A stretch of 64,000 bases of DNA from Thalassia testudinum. Its lineage: Eukaryota; Streptophyta; Magnoliopsida; Alismatales; Hydrocharitaceae. The stretch spans positions 11,600,501-11,664,500 of the forward strand of contig JAZHRO010000073.1 in assembly GCA_037157565.1 (NCBI GenBank), in the 5' to 3' direction. The notes beneath the pieces were generated by a model, which was not told the origin of the DNA, ran no database searches, and saw only the letters and a list, made by a program, of their open reading frames with translations. Below, piece by piece: positions 44,445 through 55,960 of the stretch. The number at the start of each line of letters is the position of its first letter. Position 1 is the first letter of the stretch. Made by a program: the position numbers and the translations under genes.

Positions 44445-45847
44445 ATGGCACAAAAATCTAAAAGTAAGGGAAAAGCACCTCAAGATGCATTCCATAAGTT
44501 TTGCATCAATGAGGATGCTAAATCTAAATTTGATTGGTATAAAGGCCTAAAACTTCATCACTGTAGACCTATTGAGTGGAAGGATTTTTCTCTACATATC
44601 TGTGAGTTCACTACCTGTCTTTCAATTAGCATCTTATGCATTTCTTTGATGAGGCATTTTTTGCTGATGTTCTTAGAGTTTACCCTGACATTAATTGTCT
44701 ATTTTTTGCTAATCTCCAAGAACAAGAAAATTGGGGCCATCTTGTCTTAACAACCAAAGTCTTTGGTCAAAAAATCACCATCACTCCTAAATTTTTATCA
44801 ACCATCACCCAATTCCCTAATGAAGGTCATCCTTTTAGCACACTTAAAGAGCAATTTCCTACCCACAAAATTCATGAAACTTTATTGCTTCCCAATTGCT
44901 AGGGCAAAGCATTAGTTGCCCCCAATATGACTCTTTTTGCTTGTGTTCTTTTCCGTATTTTAGCATGGAATTTAAGGGCTAAAAATTCAGGTTTTCATAA
45001 AATTTCCATTGACATTTTACCCTTAATTTATGCTATCATTATAGGATTTCCGATCAATTGGAACACGGTTTTCATTCACTTTCTTAGACCACATTATCGT
45101 GCATCGGCTTTACCTTTGGATATCTTGGTGTCTCAAATATTTCATAAAAATAAAATTGACCTTTCTAATTTCACTCCTCTTAGAAAAGTGGTTTATTTCA
45201 AATGGACCACTTTCTAGAAAATGGGAGTGAAACCTGCTAGAGAGGAATCTACTAGTGATGATGGAGAAGATGTAGTTGATCCAAATGCTCAATCTTCTCA
45301 TCCACCTCCTGAATCATCTTCAGCTTTTGTCCCCATTACCTATCCATTTTTGGAAGCCGAAACTCCTTGGAAGAACCTTTCTCATGAGTCTGGCACCGAT
45401 CCCAACATGATCAACACTTTCAATTACATTGGCCAAAATTTAACCAATCCGAATTTTGCCTTCCGTCACATGGAACGCAAATTTCATTATCTTTCTATGT
45501 ATCTTGAGTCTTCCTATGTTGCATCTTCTACTCAACATACCAAACAAAGGAAGCGGACTCAACCAAAAGCACCTTCGGAATACAACGAAAGAAGATAGAA
45601 ACACTTTCAAGATCCATCTCTTGTAGCAGAAAAAGAACCAATTATTAATGAAGATGAGGAAGAAGAAGACACAAAAGATGAAGAAAATGTTTCATATGAA
45701 GATGATGATGATGATGACGGCAATGATGATGATGATGATGACGACAGCACCAATGATGGTGATGAAAATGTTGATGACAATGACAATGACAATGAAGATG
45801 AGGAAGAAGATGAACAACCACTCATTAGAAAACGTCGTAGAAATTAG
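44445..45847 (+). pseudogene. Extra 3' ORF of the copia element: plant transposon-type protein with acidic tail
   Basis: About 467 codons between pol and the 3' LTR. It opens MAQKSKSKGKAPQDAFHKF and HHCRPIEWKDFSLH, then (after a frameshift about 44600-44635) FFDEAFFADVLRVYPDINCLFFANL, VFGQKITITPKFLSTIT, FHKISIDILPLIYAIIIGFPINW, NMINTFNYIGQNL. This resembles the domain often called putative plant transposon protein, found in the extra ORFs of plant retroelements. The tail (45640-45825) is almost all Asp/Glu/Asn and ends PLIRKRRRN, a possible nuclear localisation signal. TAG stops lie at 44900, 45215 and 45596. SIRE elements carry a so-called env-like ORF here; I see no signal peptide or membrane segment. 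Confidence 0.6.
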
Positions 45848-46253
45848 TTTAGTTTTTTTTTTTTTAAGTATGTAAGCTTGTTGTTGATTGTATGACTCTT
45901 AACATTGTTATGAAATTTATTTTGTGTCATGTAAGCTTGTTAGAAAACTTCTATGGCTCTTAATATTTATTTTGTGTCATGAACTTTAACATACTATGAA
46001 ATTTGATGCTTTGTTTGATTATGTATTTATGCTTTGTTATGAAATTTGAACTTTTATAGTATTTGCTCAATTTTTTGCTTGCTTGATAAAAAGGGGGAGA
46101 AAAAAAATGAAATGAATAGATACTTCGTATCTAAAATACAGAGAGCTTAGTTTGAGGGGGAGGTTTTTTACTCTCTTGTGAAGTTTTTTATTCTTCTCTT
46201 ATTAAGTCTCTGTTTATTTTTAATATGAGTATCTTATTTGTTTTGTCAACATC
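45848..46253 (+). other. Untranslated 3' spacer of the copia element
   Basis: T-rich, with TATGAAATTT and TTTTGTGTCATG phrases repeated between 45905 and 46035. No coding content. Confidence 0.5.
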
Positions 46254-46266
46254 AAAAAGGGGGAGA
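46254..46266 (+). promoter_or_regulatory. Polypurine tract of the copia element
   Basis: AAAAAGGGGGAGA directly before the 3' LTR (46268). It primes plus-strand DNA synthesis in LTR retroelements. Confidence 0.85.
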
Positions 46267-46267
46267 T

Positions 46268-47615
46268 TGTTGGACCCTAGTTCCATCTCTCTTCTGTGTT
46301 TTGATGTTAACAAAACTGTTTTAAATTCTAATATGTTTATGAATAATTTCAGGTCAAAAGACAAAAGAATTTGTGGATGCAAGGAAAAAGATTGCACATG
46401 AAGGAAGAAGTTTTTGAACATTTTAGTTTTTGCTGCATCTTAGAATTTTTGTATGTCTCCAAACAAGTAAAATATAATCTAGGTATTAAAATCAAAGTAG
46501 AGATAACTAGGATTCAAAATATCGTTCATTTACTCAGTTTTTAACTCAAAGTCGACTCTTTCAAAACAAAGTTGCCTAGAGTAGATTGGATTTCTCAACT
46601 AATTAACACTAATGATCTTTGGTACTTGCTTGGCACAGGTTTGGACCTAAGTTCCAAACTGTGAACATCAAGTACCGGTACTCATCACGAGTACCGGTAT
46701 CACGTGGTCACAGTTTGTGAACTGGGTTTTTGCCTGGACCTTACAAGTACCGGTACTCATCATGAGTATCGGTACATGAAGGTCACAGGAGCCATGACTG
46801 TACGTTACAAGTACCGGTACATGTAGGTCACAGGACCCAAGACTGTGCATCACAAGTACCGGTACTCACAATGAGTACCGGTACCCAGTGATTTGGTTGT
46901 ACTGATTGTATGTAGTCAGTACCGGTACCAAGAGTTCAATACCGGTACCAACTAACCATTGTGACCAATCTGAATGGCTAATTTGCAATTAATCTTAATT
47001 TTAATGTTCCTAAAATACCCCTAACGGCTAGAACTCGTGGGAGAGGTGATTAGTGGTCTATATAAGCACTCTTTGAGTGTTGTTTTAGACACACCTCTAA
47101 GCTAAGAAATATACTCTTGCCTACACCTTCAATTCTCCATTTTCAAGCGGAAAGAGAGTTTCTTTTGTTGCATACATTTCAAGGCATCTCATCATTTGCA
47201 ACAAATCTTCAAAGGTGATTGTATTTTTCTGTAATCAATCATTTGTTTTATGCCTTAGTTTTTCTCGTTAGATTTGATTATACTTGTTATAATATATATT
47301 CTTGTTGGAGACTTAGGAAATAGTTGTAAGCTTCTATTTACATTTTGCTTACACCTGTGTCTTTATCTTTTCTTCATATCTTCTAGTTGGGTTGAAGTAA
47401 CCTGTTAATTACCTCTGATATTAGTAAATTGATTCCCTCTGAGTTGAGGGAATCGGGTTGAAAATCCTAAGTCGGGAGACATAGGTAGTGGAGTACCCAG
47501 GTGAGGGGAACCACTACACATCTTGTGCCTTTTGTGGTTTGATTTGTTTTGCAATTTTTATTTCCCACAATATTCATCCCCCCTTCTAGTATGCTTGTCA
47601 TTTACAGATCCTACA
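46268..47615 (+). repeat. 3' LTR of the copia element
   Basis: 1348 bp, same layout as the 5' LTR. One palindrome-containing segment is shortened near 46800-46820, and the TATA box is at about 47059-47066. Confidence 0.95.
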
Positions 47616-48939
47616 AGAAATAGAGATATATAGTACTATGGTCGAAATAGATACTACAATCTATAAAAAGCTGGAGAAATCTAAAAGAAACTCAGAAACA
47701 CCTCGATATCTACTTGGAACTCAGCATCAATATGGAAGTTGTCTAGAGAAAATAGAGGCAGGCCGGTGCATGGTCAGATAGTGGAGGGAAAGCGAAGCCT
47801 GTATCCGAAAGTTAGTGAAATCTAAATATCAGTGGATCTGCGAGATAGTGGGACTAACAAACTGGTCTACTATTGTAGTATGAGGAGTTGTTGCTACTGT
47901 TGGAGGTGCACATCTAGATATGGGCAGTCTTTGGTTTCTGACGGTGAGCGAGTGGATCTCCTTTCCTATGTGATCCAAAAACTAACCTTGTCTACCCAGG
48001 TATACAGAAACCTGAGTACCATGCTCCATCATTACTCGGCTAGTCTCTCTCTAGCGGTTCATCATCAGAGAGATGCCACTTGTTACATTGTATACTCCCT
48101 GCAGGTTGTGCCTAGAGAACTGCTTGCCAAGGTTAGGCCACTCTGTGTTGAAGGAGGGAGTGGGTCTCACTGGAGGCAGGTAGTAAGCATCAAAATGTTA
48201 GTAGGAAAAGAAAATAACCACATTTTTATAGTGGGTGTAAGCATTTTGATCGTAGTAAGCATCAAAATGCTAGTGGCCACTGGAATACAATGGGTGTTTC
48301 GGAATTAAAAAAAAAATTAATCCAACCTTTCCCGTCGATTTTTAAAACAACCAACGGTGTTCAAAAGTAATATTTTTTAACAAAGGTGTCTGTTTCTCGT
48401 CACTTATTACAGAAAGTGATAGGAAAAATATTTTTTTCCATCTATTTTTAAAATAACCAACAACAAAAGAAGGTAAGTTTTTGTAGCAAATGAATGGTTT
48501 TTGTTGTCGCTTATTTAAGAAAGTGATGACAAAAATATTTCTACCGTCAATTTTTAAAATAGCCGATGGCAAGGAAAGGTAAGTTTTTGTAGCAAATGAA
48601 AGGGTTTTTCCATCACTTATTTGGGAAAGCAACGAGAAAAATATTTTTGACGTCAGTTTATAAAATAACCAACTGCAAAAAAGGTAAGGTTTTTCAGTAA
48701 ATGAAAGGTTTTTGTCTTCGCTTATTTGAGAAAGTTACAGCAAAACTACCTTTACTGTCGCTTGTATAATTGACGACGCTTTATTTTAAACGACGTCATT
48801 TTATTTAAACGACGGCTACTTAACATGCCCTTTTATGAGTTTTGTTGTCGCTTTTTCAATAATCGACGGGAAATCCGAGCTAAATTGGGCTTCATCTTCA
48901 ACTTTTGCCTTTCATGGTGCCAGGGTTTGTGAGTTTTGA
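47616..48939. repeat. Tandem array, unit 4 (right part)
   Basis: Resumes at AGAAATAGAGATATA, in register with 37746. Exon-like block about 47820-48180, palindrome module about 48185-48300, hairpin region 48325-48900. Rejoined length about 1.78 kb. Confidence 0.85.
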
Positions 48940-50563
48940 CTTTCTATTAGTCCCTGAAACTCAAATAAAGAACTCAAAACTAACAAAACAATGCAATGCA
49001 TGCCTATTCTAAGAAAATTCGTAAATGCAACCCAAAAACCCAATTGCAGAGTTGAAATCCTAAGAGCTAGGTGTGTTTTAGGGCATAAGAATGATGACAA
49101 TAGGTGTTTATCTTGCATGATTAAAATTTTCCCCCCTTTGTTATTAATAAAAAGATTCAAGAATTCAACTCATATAGAAATCGACAATTAATAGTTTGTC
49201 CCCCTTATTCAAACTTTTACACAATTCATGATATGCAGCTATGAATATTAATGCAAGAATATTAAAAGCATAAACTAAAACTTCTGAATTATAAACTAGG
49301 TAAGGGAGCTAGATCAAGGTTCTAGAAGGAAGTGCGACAATAGCAGTAGTCAACTATCAGAGATATAAAGTACAACTTGCCAGAAGATAGGAGAGATATA
49401 AAGTACTATAGTCTAAATAAATACTACAGTCTAGAAAAAACTAGGAGAAATCTAAAATAAACACATAAATGCGTCGATATCTGATTGGAACTTAGCATCA
49501 ATTCTGAAGTTGTTTGGAGAAAATAGAGGGTACTGGTGCTGGGTCTTGCATTGGAGGAAAAGCGAAGCCTACATCCCAAAATGGGTGAAATCTAAATATC
49601 AGTGGATCTGCGGGACAGTTGTACTAATGAGCCATTCTGCAGTTGTAGGCTGAGGAGGAGCTGTTGCTACTGCTAGAGGTGCATGTCTAGATTTGGGGGT
49701 CTCTAGTTTCTGATGGTGAGTGAGTGGATCTCCTTACTTACCTTATCCAAAAGCAGTCCTTGTCAGCTCGATAGGTAGAAACATGAGTACCAAGATTCGT
49801 CATTACCTGGGTGGTCTCTCTCTGGCGATGCATCATCAGAGAGATGACACCTGTGACATCCTATACTCCCAGCATGTTGTGCCTTGAGAACTACATTAAA
49901 TGGTAAGGCCACTCTATGTTGAAGAAGGATGGAGTGGGTCTCACTTAAGGTGGGTAGTAAGCATCAAAAAGCTAGAAGGAAAGAAAAAATAACAACAGGT
50001 ATACAGTGGGTGTAATCATTTTGATGGTAGTAAGCTTCAAAAAGCTATTGGCCACGGGTATACAGTGGGTGTTTCAAAATTAAAAAAAAAAAATTCTACC
50101 TTTCCTATCAAATTTTACAATAACCGACAGTGTTTAAAGGTAAATTTTTGAACAAAGGTGATTGTTTCCGATTGCTTATTACAGAAAGTGATGGGAAAAA
50201 TATTTCTTCCATCAGTTTTTAAAATGATCGACGATAAAACAAGGTTAGTTTTCTTAGCAAATGAATATTTTTGATGTCGATTTTTAATATAATCGATGGC
50301 GAAAAAAGGTTTGTTTTCGAAGCGAATGAAGGCATTTTGTTGTCGCTTATTTGAGAAAGCAACGGCAAAACTATTTTTACCGTCACTTGTATAAGCGATG
50401 ACATTTTATTTTAAGTGACGGCATGTTCTTTAAACAATGGCTTATTAACATGCCCTTTTTTGAGTTTTGCCAATGTTTTTTTAACAAGTGATGGGATATC
50501 CTAGATAAATTTGGCTTTTTCTTCATCTTTTTCCATTCATGGTGCCAGGGTTTGTGGGTTCTG
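48940..50563. repeat. Tandem array, unit 5
   Basis: Complete monomer, about 1.62 kb. Anchor TTTCTATTAGTCC, leader block with the phrase ATGCAACCCAAAAACCCAAT, exon-like block about 49600-49960, palindrome module about 49965-50080, hairpin region 50100-50520. Confidence 0.88.
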
Positions 50564-52111
50564 ACTTTCTATTAGTCCCTAAAACTCAAATAAAATGTCA
50601 AAACCAACAAAAAAGTGTAGTAAATACCTATCCTCAGAAAATTCGTAAATGCATCCCAAAAACCCAATTGCGAAGTTGAAATCCTAAGAGCTAGGTGTGT
50701 TTTAGGGCATAAGAATGATAAAAAACTGGTGTTTATCTTGCATGATTAAATTTTTCTCCCCCATTGTTATTAACAAAAAGATTCAAGCATTCAACTCATA
50801 TAGAGATAGACAATTAATAGCTGGTCCCCCTTATTAAAATTTTATGCAATTCATGATATGCTTCTATGAATAATAATGCAAGAATATTAAGAGCATAAAC
50901 TATAACTTCTGAATTATAAGGTAAAGGACCTACATCAGGGTTCTAGAGAGAAGTGCTAGAATAGCAAAAATTAACAATCAGAGATATAAAGTACTACTCC
51001 CCAGAAGAAAGAAATAGAGATATAAAGTACTATAGTCTAGAAAAAAGCAGGAGAAATCCAAAAGAAACTCAGAAATGCCTTGATATCTGATTGGAACTCA
51101 GCATCAATACAATGTTGTCTAGTGAAAACAGAGAGGTGCTAGTGCTGGGTCTGGCAGTGGAGGAAAAGTGAAGCTTCTATCCCAAAATGGGTGAAATCTG
51201 AATATCAGTGATCTACGGGGCAATACGACTAACTGGGCAGTCTGCTGTTGTACTCTGAGGAGGAGCTGTTGCTACTGCTGGATGTACACGTCTAGATCCG
51301 GGGGGTCTCTGGTTTCTGATGGTGAGTGAGTGGATATCCTTTCCTACCTAATCCAAAAACTAATCTTCTCTGCTAATGCAGGCAGAAACCTGAGTACCAT
51401 GCTCCATCATTACCCAGCTGGTCTCTCTCTGGCAATTCACCATCAGAGAGATGCCACCTATGACATTGTATACTCCCAACAAGTCGTGTTTGGGGAACTC
51501 CTTGTCAAGGTAAGGCCAGTCTATGTTAAAGGAGGGAGTGGATCTCACAGGAGGCAGGTGGTAAGCATCAAAATGTTGGTAGGTAAAAAAATCGACATTT
51601 TTATAGTGCTTGTAAGCATTTTGATGGTTGCAAGAATCAAAATGCATTTTGATGGTTGTAAGCATCAAAATGCTAGTGGTCGCAGGAATACAGTGGATGA
51701 TTCAGAATTTAAAAAGAAAATAATCCTACATTTTTTGTTGATTTTTACAATAATTGAGGGTGTTAAAGGTAATTTTTTTTAATAACGGTGATTGTTTCCA
51801 GTTGCTTATTATAGAAAATGACAGGAAAAATATTTTTTCCGTCGATTTTTAAAATAACCAATGGTAAAAAAAGGTAAGTTTTGTAGCAAATCAAAGGTTT
51901 TTGCCCTTGTTTATTTGAGAAAGCGACGACAAAACTATTTTTACCGTCAACATTGTATTTTAAACAATAGCAAAACTCAAAAAATGACTTGTTAAAGTGG
52001 GAAAAAGTTTCAAAAAAATGTTGCTTTTTTAATAAGAGACAGGGAATCCCAACAAAATTAGGCGTATTCTTCATCTTTTCCTTTCATGGTGCTAGGGTTT
52101 ATGGGCTCTGA
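50564..52111. repeat. Tandem array, unit 6
   Basis: Complete monomer, about 1.55 kb. The palindrome module here has an extra AGCATTTTGATG copy (51600-51680). Hairpin region 51730-52070. Confidence 0.88.
51360..51668 (-). pseudogene. Exon-like block of unit 6, longest minus-strand frame
   Basis: 102 codons. After a compositional start in the palindrome module it reads STPSFNIDWPYLDKEFPKHDLLGVYNV, then WVMMEHGTQVSACISRED. It shares most residues with units 2 and 11 in the same frame. The true N-terminus is probably internal, near a CCTCCTG/TGAGATCC junction resembling a splice acceptor. Family unknown. Confidence 0.35.
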
Positions 52112-52822
52112 CTTTCTGTTAGTCCCTGAAACAAAAATAAAGAAGTCAAAACTAACAAAACAATGCAGTGCATGCCTATCCTAAGAAAATTTCTAAATGC
52201 AAACCAAAAACCCGATTATGGAGTTGAAATCCTTAGAGCTTGGTGTGTTTTAGGGCATAAGAATGATGATAAACAGGTGTTTATCTTGCATGATTAAATT
52301 TTTCTCCCGCTTTGTTATTAGAAAAAAGATTTAAGCATTAAACTCATATAGAAATAGGCAATTAATAACCGGTCCCCCTTATTCAAATTTTTATGCAATT
52401 CATGATATGCTGCAATGAATAATAATGCAAGAACATTAAGAGCATAAATTGAAACTTCTGAATAATAATCAAGGTAAAGGAGCTATATCAGGGTTTTAGA
52501 AAGAAGTGCGACAATAGTAGAAAGCAACTATCAGACAAGTTCTTAAAATGATCAACGACAAAAAAAGGTAGGTTTCTATTGTAAATGAAAGGTTATTACC
52601 GTCATTTATCTAATAAAGCAGTGACAAAACTATCTTTACTATCGCTTCTATAAGCGATGGCATTTTACTTTAAGAGATGGAAAAACTCAAAAATCGACAC
52701 ATTAACATGAGAAAAGGTATCGTATAAATGCCTCCACTTTTTTAATAAGAGACAGGAAATCCTAGATAAATTGGGCTTCTTCATCGTTTTCCATTCATGG
52801 TGCCAGGGTTTGTGGCATCTGA
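52112..52822. repeat. Tandem array, unit 7 (short, about 0.7 kb)
   Basis: Anchor and leader block, then a direct jump at about 52535 into a hairpin module (TTCTTAAAATGATCAACG). The exon-like block and palindrome module are deleted. Confidence 0.85.
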
Positions 52823-54389
52823 CTTTCTGTTAGTCCTGGAAACTTAAATAAAATCTCAAAAATAATAAAAAAATGTAGTAAAAACCTATCCTTAGAAAAT
52901 TTGTAAATGCAACCCAAAAACCCGATTGTGGAGTTGAAATCTTAAGAGCTAGGAACGTGTTAGGGCATTAAAATGATGATAAACTAGTGTTTATCTTGCG
53001 TGATTTAATTTTTCTCCCCCATTGTTATTAACAAAAAGATTAAAGCATTCAATTCATATAGAAATAGACAATTAATAGTTGGTCCCCCTTATTCAATGTT
53101 TTACATAATTCATGATATGCTGCTATGAATAATAATGCAAGAATATTAATAGCATAAAATAATACTTTTGAATTATAAGCATGGTAAACGAGCTATAACA
53201 GGGTTCTAGAAAGAAGTGCTATAATGGCAGAAATGAACAATCAAAGATATAATGTATAGCTCGCCAGAAGATAGAAATAGAGATATAAAGTACCATAGTC
53301 CAAATAAATGCTATAGTCTAGAAAAAGCAAGAGAAATCTAAAAGAAACTCAGAAATGCCTTAACATCTGATTGGAACTCAGCATCAATATCGATGTTGTC
53401 TAGAGAAAATAGAGGGGTGTTGGTGGTGGGTTTGGCAGTGGAGGAAAAGCGAAGCCTGCATCCCAAAATGGGTGAAATCGGAATATCAGTGGATCTGCGA
53501 GACAATGGGACTAACGGGCCAGTCTGCTCTTGTAGTCTTAGGAGGGGTTGTTGCTACTGCTGGAAGTGCATGTCTGAATCTAGGGGTCTTTGATTTCTAA
53601 TGGTGTCTGAGTGGATCTCCTTTCCTCCCTGATCTAAAAACTAACCTTGTCTGCTCAGGTAGGTAGAAACTTGAGTACCATGCTCCATCATTACCGAGTT
53701 GGTCTCTCTCTGGCAGTTCATCATTAGAGAGATGCCACCTGTAACATTGTATACTCCCTGTAAGTCATGTAAGGAGAATTGCTTGTCAAGGTAAGGCCCT
53801 CTGTGTTGAAGGAGGGGTTGGGTCTCTCTGGAGGAGGGTAGTAAGCATCAAAATGTTAGTCGGAAAAAAAAAATAACCACATTTTTATACTGGGTGTAAG
53901 CAATTTGATGGTAGTAAGCATCAAAATGCTACTGGCAATAGGAATGCAGTGGGTGTTTTAGAATTTAAAAAGAAAATAATCCTACCTTTCCCGTCAATTT
54001 TTACAATAACCAACGGTATTAAATGGTTATTTTTTTAACAAAGGTGATTGTTTCTAGTCACTTATTACAAAAAGTGACGAAAAAATATTTTTGCAGTCTG
54101 TAAAATAATTGACGGCAAAGAAAGTAAGTTTTTGTAGCAAATGAAAGGTTTTCACTGTCGCTTATTTTAGAAAGCGACGAGAAAAATATTTCCTCCGTTG
54201 GTTTTTAAAATAACCAATGTTAAAAAATGGTATGTTTTTCTAGCAAATGAAAGGGTTTTGCCATTGCTTATTTGAGAAAATATCATAAAAATGCCTTTGC
54301 TTTTTTAATAAGAAATAGGAAATTCGAGATAAATTGGGCTTCTACTTAATCTTTTTACATTCATGGTGCCAGGGTTTGTAGGTTTTAAC
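52823..54389. repeat. Tandem array, unit 8
   Basis: Complete monomer, about 1.57 kb. Exon-like block about 53460-53830, palindrome module about 53840-53960, hairpin region 53980-54340. Confidence 0.88.
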
Positions 54390-55960
54390 ATTCTGTTTGT
54401 CCCTAAAACTCAAATAAAATGTCAAAACTAACAAAAAAATGCAGTAATTGCCTATCCTTACAAAATTCCTAAATGCAACCCATAGACCCCATTGTGGAGT
54501 TGAAATCCTAAGAGCTAGGTCTATTTTAGGGCATAAGAGTGATGATAAACTGGTGTTTATCTTGCATGATTAAATTTTTCTCCCCTAATGTTATTAACAA
54601 AAAGATTCAAGCATTCAACTCATATAGAAATAGACAATTAATAGTTGGTCCCCCTTATTCAATGTTTCATGCAATTCATGATATGCTGCTACGAATAATA
54701 ATGCAAGAATATTAAGAGCATAAACTAAAACTTCTGAATTATAAGCAAGGTAAAGGAGCTATAATAGGGTTCTAGAAAGAAGTGCATCAAAAGTAGAAAT
54801 CAATTATCAGAGATATAATGTACAGCTAACCAGAAGATAGAAATAGAGATATAAAGTACTATAGTCCAAAAAAATATTACAGTCTAGAAAAAATAGGAGA
54901 AATCTAAAAGAAACTCGAAAATGCCTCAATAGTTGATTGGAACTCAACATCAATACAAAAGTTGTCTAGAGAAAATAGATGGGTGCCAATGCTCGGTCCT
55001 GTGGTAGAGGAGAAGAAAAGCCTGTGTCCCAAAATGGGTGAAATCTGAATATCAGTGGCTCTGTGGGGCAATGGGACTAAAGGGCCTGTCTGTTGTTGCA
55101 ATATGAGGAGGAGCTGTTGCTACCACTGGAGGTGCATGTCTGGATCTAGGGGGTCTCTAGTTTCTGACCGTGAGTGAGTGGATCTCCTTTCCTACCTGAT
55201 CCAAAACCTGACCTTGTCAGCTCAGGTAGGCAAAAACCTGAGTACCATGCTCCATCATTACCTGGCAGGTCTCTCTCGAGTAGTGCATCATCAGAGAGAT
55301 GCTGGCTGTGACATCCTATACTCCTACCAAGCCATGCCCGGAGAACTGCTTGTCAAGTTAAGGCCACTCTATATTGAAGAAGGACGGAGTGGGTCTCTCT
55401 AAAGGTGGGTAGTAAGCATCAAAATGCTAGTAGGAAAACACAAGTAACCACAGGTATACAGTGGGTGTAATCATTTTGATGGTAGTAAGCAACAGAAAGC
55501 TATTTGCCACTAGTATACAGTGGGTGTTTCAGAATTAAAAAAAAAAATCCTACCTTTCCTGTCAATTTTTACAATAACTGACGGAGTTAAAAGGTATTTT
55601 TTCAACAAACGTGACTGTTTCCAGCCGCTTATTTCAGAAAGTGACAAGAAAAATATTTTTGCCGTCGATTTTTAAAATAACCAATGGCAAAGAAAGGTAT
55701 TATTTGTAGCAAAAGAAAGGTTTTTCCCATCCCTTATTTTAGAAAGCAAAGGGAAAATATTTCTGCCATCAGTTTTTGAAATAACTAATGTTGAAAAAAG
55801 GTAAGTTTTTATAGCAAATGAAAGGTTTTTACCATCACTTATTTGAGAAAGTATCGTTAGAATGCCTTCACATTTTTAATAAGGGACAGAAAATCCCAGA
55901 TAAATTGGGCTTCTTTTTGATATTTTTCCATTCATGGTGCCAGGGTTTATGAGTTCTGAC
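54390..55960. repeat. Tandem array, unit 9 (model monomer)
   Basis: About 1.57 kb with all parts in order: anchor and A/T-rich leader (54390-55020), exon-like block (55025-55405), palindrome module with AGCATCAAAATGCT, its inverse AGCATTTTGATG and repeated TATACAGTGGGTGT (55408-55540), hairpin modules (55555-55900), and the lead-in TTCATGGTGCCAGGG (55930-55945). Confidence 0.9.
54904..55101 (-). pseudogene. Exon-like block of unit 9, C-terminal part of the frame
   Basis: 65 codons: TGPLVPLPHRATDIQISPILG, then SLDNFCIDVEFQS. The phrase ATDIQISPILG recurs in the minus strand of other units (for example 26233-26520). This may be the region 3' of the conserved EHGTQVSAYL segment. Function unknown. 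Confidence 0.3.

Larger units (their letters stand above)
37747..47615 (+). mobile_element. Ty1/copia retrotransposon, SIRE/Maximus type, with an extra 3' ORF
   Basis: 9.87 kb on the plus strand. LTRs 37747-39113 and 46268-47615 (TGTTGGACCC...GATCCTACA), target duplication AGAAA (37742-37746, 47616-47620), initiator-Met PBS at 39116 and a polypurine tract before the 3' LTR. Order gag, protease, integrase, RT, RNase H defines Ty1/copia. The long internal region and an additional ORF of about 470 codons between pol and the 3' LTR are characteristic of the SIRE/Maximus lineage. The LTRs differ at 3 of the first ~95 bases plus a roughly 20 bp deletion, so it is intermediate in age between the two Tekay copies. 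All ORFs are broken. Confidence 0.95.

Noticed and set aside
45607..45825. Ser-rich minus-strand ORF
   Set aside because: Antisense of the Asp/Glu tail of the extra copia ORF.
44445..45847. Envelope protein in the copia element
   Set aside because: Position fits the env-like ORF of SIRE elements, but I see no signal peptide, transmembrane segment or glycoprotein features; the sequence better fits a plant transposon-type protein.
48991..49191. Plus-strand ORF with NATQKPNCRVEILRARCVLGHKNDD, recurring in several units
   Set aside because: The opposite strand is equally open in the same block and several units break both frames; coding status undecided, so not called as a gene.
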